Below are positions 62,356-64,000 of a stretch of DNA of 64,000 nucleotides, piece by piece; within the stretch, counting starts at the first letter, position 1; every line of letters starts with the position of its first letter. A model generated the notes under the pieces. That model was not told the origin of the DNA. It saw nothing but the letters and a program-made list of their open reading frames with translations, and ran no database searches. This DNA comes from Serpentinicella sp031432315 (GTDB taxonomy: Bacteria; Bacillota; Clostridia; Peptostreptococcales; Natronincolaceae), in assembly GCF_031432315.1 (NCBI RefSeq), contig NZ_JAVKGO010000008.1:14115-78114 (forward strand). The letters are read 5' to 3'. A program made the translations under genes and the position numbers.

Positions 62356-62598
62356 TTTTTTTTATTTAGCCTATTATATGAACTTGAATGACTTACTTTA
62401 AAAGAAGCGTTTTATTCTTCTCGGTAGTTTTGTAAGTAGAGAATAGTAAAGTTTAAATACTAAAGTTAATTTATTGTAAAAATATAAAATAACAGGTAGA
62501 ATATTCATAATGGAAGAGAGGGGTTAAATTGAAAAAGGAAGCCACAACTACTATAAGTAATAGCATATCTGAAGGTTCTTCTCCATGATCAGTTGCAT

Positions 62599-62634
62599 AA
62601 CAAAGGGTACTCCCTTAAGTAAGTACCCTTTGTT
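62599..62634 (-). terminator. Terminator after the 62.6-63.1 kb gene
   Basis: Twelve-base-pair stem AACAAAGGGTAC / GTACCCTTTGTT, 12-base loop TCCCTTAAGTAA. Confidence 0.75.
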
Positions 62635-62639
62635 ATTAA

Positions 62640-63128
62640 TTAGTTTAATTTTCTTTTATAATCATAAGTTAGTGTATTCGTTTTACGAACTAAATCTAGT
62701 AAATAATTTAAACACTGTTCTTCATCCATATGCTCAATGGCTGCTACTATACGTATATACATAATATTATCCGCTGATAATTTATTTTCTAATTGATACT
62801 TCTCTGTTTTCTCTAATTGATATTCCGTATTAGGTTCCTTTGACGCTTTTTCTAATTTGCATTTTCTACATCTTGTGTCATATCCAGACTTCTCTGAATA
62901 AAAGTGAATCTCTTCTTCATCGTGAATATCTATAAATTTTCCGTTTTCATATAATTGAACTTCAAAATAGTTTTTACATTCAATGCACTTTTTCTCTAAT
63001 TTGTTTGTCACATGATTAAATCTATAATTTTTCGCTGATCTTGTGACAAACTCTGGAACTTGCTGTGTTTCATTGTTTTGATCTATAAATGTTAGTTTCT
63101 TTGCACTAAAATAAGTGTACTCTTTCAT
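62640..63128 (-). CDS. Unknown protein with a treble-clef-like zinc site
   Basis: 162 residues. Central Cys pairs CIECKNYF (about 50) and CRKCKLEK (about 90) form a likely zinc ribbon, interrupted by FYSEKSGYDT. The C-terminal half contains EKTEKYQLENKLSADNIMYIRIVAAIEHMDEEQCLNYLLDLV. Family unknown; the double-CxxC arrangement is common in phage or mobile-element proteins. The ATG at 63128 is properly spaced to AGGAGG. It sits between repeats and an insertion sequence. Confidence 0.65.
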   Translation of the reverse strand: MKEYTYFSAKKLTFIDQNNETQQVPEFVTRSAKNYRFNHVTNKLEKKCIECKNYFEVQLYENGKFIDIHDEEEIHFYSEKSGYDTRCRKCKLEKASKEPNTEYQLEKTEKYQLENKLSADNIMYIRIVAAIEHMDEEQCLNYLLDLVRKTNTLTYDYKRKLN

Positions 63129-63208
63129 AGTCATCACCTCCTTTGAATACTTTTTAGTTAATCTTGATATATCGTGTCAAGTATTTTTGAAAAAAGTTTT
63201 TAAAAATA

Positions 63209-63260
63209 GTACATGGCGTGCACGGTGATAAAATAATAAATCACTGTGTACGCCATGTAC
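63209..63260. repeat. 20-bp inverted repeat with AT-rich loop
   Basis: Arms GTACATGGCGTGCACGGTGA (63209-63228) and TCACTGTGTACGCCATGTAC (63241-63260), loop of 12 A/T bases. The two mismatches are G-U pairs if transcribed from the plus strand. No T run follows, so it is not a typical terminator. Confidence 0.8.
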
Positions 63261-63313
63261 GCCCTGTTCATTTGGTACAATTAGTTAAAATAAAAAGAAT
63301 AGAACAATGAGTA

Positions 63314-63359
63314 AAAATAGCAACGGGTGCTCCCTTGGGAAAGCACCCGTTGCTATTTT
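63314..63359. terminator. Strong bidirectional hairpin before the IS256-type element
   Basis: Perfect 18-base-pair stem AAAATAGCAACGGGTGCT / AGCACCCGTTGCTATTTT with a ten-base loop CCCTTGGGAA. Its apex resembles the hairpin at 62599-62634 (GGGTAC-TCCCTTAAGTAA-GTACCC). Confidence 0.75.
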
Positions 63360-63423
63360 ATCTTAGATAATGATATACCAATACATCAATTCGATTGTGA
63401 CCCAAATCCTTTGTTAGTTTTTC

Positions 63424-64000
63424 GGTAGTGTAAAGTAATCTGTGCTTTAGTGAAAAAATATACTCTTTTCTGGCAAGAATTAGAAATAATAAAAAGCCAG
63501 AAGGGAGTATTTTTTTATGAGCACACTACCAAAAGAAGTTTTAAGAGAAATGATATCAGGAGGAAATTTAAAGACAGCAGGAGATCTACAATCCTATCTT
63601 AAAAACATGTTTAAAGATGTACTACAAGAAATGCTAGAAGCTGAGTTAGATACTAAATTAGGCTATTCAAAAGGCGATAGAAACAACAAAAGAACCGATA
63701 ACAGAAGAAATGGACATACCGAAAAGAGGGTTAAAACTCAATTTGGAGAAATTCCTTTAGAAATACCTAGAGATAGAAATGGAGATTTTGAACCAGTTGT
63801 TGTACCAAAGAATAAAAGAGATATATCAGGTATAGAAGAAAAAGTGATATCTCTTTACGCAAGAGGTATGTCAACAAGAGATATTCATGATCAAATAAAA
63901 GATATTTATGGTATTGAAATATCAGCAGAAATGGTTAGCAAAATTACAGATCATGTCCTTCCGAAGGTTAAAGAGTGGCAAAATAGGCCATTAGAGCCTA
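63424..64000 (+). mobile_element. IS256-family insertion sequence, right part beyond the window
   Basis: The element is recognised by its transposase. Its left end is placed near GGTAGTGTAAAGTAATCTGTGC at 63424, ahead of a 70-bp leader; the exact terminal base cannot be fixed without the other inverted repeat. Confidence 0.75.
63517..64000 (+). CDS. IS256-family transposase, C-terminal part beyond the window
   Basis: 161 residues visible. The N-terminal region of mutator-type (IS256) transposases is clear: LQSYLKNMFKDVLQEMLEAELDTKLGYSKGD, then RRNGHTEKRVKTQFGEIPLEIPRDRNGDFEPVVVPK, then ISLYARGMSTRDIHDQIKDIYGIEISAEMVSKITD. The DDE catalytic residues lie further right and are not all in view. 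AAGGGAG precedes the ATG. It moves the element by copy-and-paste with a circular intermediate in known members. Confidence 0.95.
   Translation, partial: MSTLPKEVLREMISGGNLKTAGDLQSYLKNMFKDVLQEMLEAELDTKLGYSKGDRNNKRTDNRRNGHTEKRVKTQFGEIPLEIPRDRNGDFEPVVVPKNKRDISGIEEKVISLYARGMSTRDIHDQIKDIYGIEISAEMVSKITDHVLPKVKEWQNRPLEP

Noticed and set aside
63361..63423. Possible gene disrupted by the IS256-type element
   Set aside because: No open frame or protein-like sequence reaches the insertion edge in the visible DNA.

Overview
The window is low-GC DNA from a strictly anaerobic, endospore-forming Firmicute. The class is almost certainly Clostridia, and gene content and style resemble the Alkaliphilus/Natronincola group (placement is inference). 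Spore genes include SleB/YpeB, a SpoVE/RodA-type protein, an alpha/beta SASP, a GerA-GerB-GerC operon and a Spo0E-like peptide. Anaerobic genes include NrdD/NrdG, PflB/PflA, a 2-hydroxyacyl-CoA dehydratase-type activator cluster, rubrerythrin and ferritin.

Layout. 1-4.1 kb: valS (runs off the left edge), pgsA and three small unknown genes. 4.3-5.3 kb: an orphan NitT/TauT-type binding protein. 5.3-9.0 kb: a rearranged patch of small membrane-protein genes, gene fragments and direct and inverted repeats, including second copies of the 3' ends of both flanking genes (the binding protein and carB). 9-12.2 kb: carB without carA. 12.4-17 kb: membrane proteins, then nrdD-nrdG with a probable NrdR box. 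17.3-19.2 kb: two tandem soluble chemoreceptor-like proteins. 19.4-23.1 kb: thiamine-binding-like protein, murI, a ferredoxin-type protein and a FAH-family hydrolase. 23.2-28.2 kb: sleB-ypeB, rodA/spoVE, SASP, a DUF1385 protein. 28.3-32.1 kb: hemerythrin and a three-gene BadF/HgdC-type cluster. 32.3-37.7 kb: CapA-like lipoprotein, TerB-like protein, asnA under an Asn T-box, a radical SAM enzyme, ferritin. 37.7-48.7 kb: Spo0E peptide, Gate-domain membrane protein, aspartate kinase, PrcB-like lipoprotein, AzlCD exporter, DUF457 protein, a small gene with an internal stop, a Mug/Udg-type glycosylase, a LysM-NodB deacetylase, an FAD oxidoreductase, cinA. 48.9-54.8 kb: germination operon and rubrerythrin. 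54.9-60.9 kb: DUF898 protein, pflBA behind a ZTP (pfl) riboswitch, a MYG1-like nuclease lacking a canonical start, a DUF1287 protein. 61.1-64 kb: a C-terminally truncated ABC ATPase, dispersed repeats related to those at 6-8 kb, and an IS256-family element running off the right edge.

Regulation visible in the sequence: a T-box before asnA, a ZTP riboswitch with an overlapping terminator before pflBA, a probable NrdR box before nrdD, and many intrinsic terminators separating mostly one- to three-gene units.

The strongest unusual signal is the 5.25-9.05 kb patch. It has a 348-bp duplication, roughly 70-bp inverted repeats, transposed 3' ends of carB and of the binding-protein gene, decayed small membrane genes and a 28-residue hydrophobic peptide cassette bracketed by complementary 9-mers. 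It shares repeats with the 61.8-62.4 kb region beside the truncated ABC ATPase. No complete new defence or secretion system is evident.
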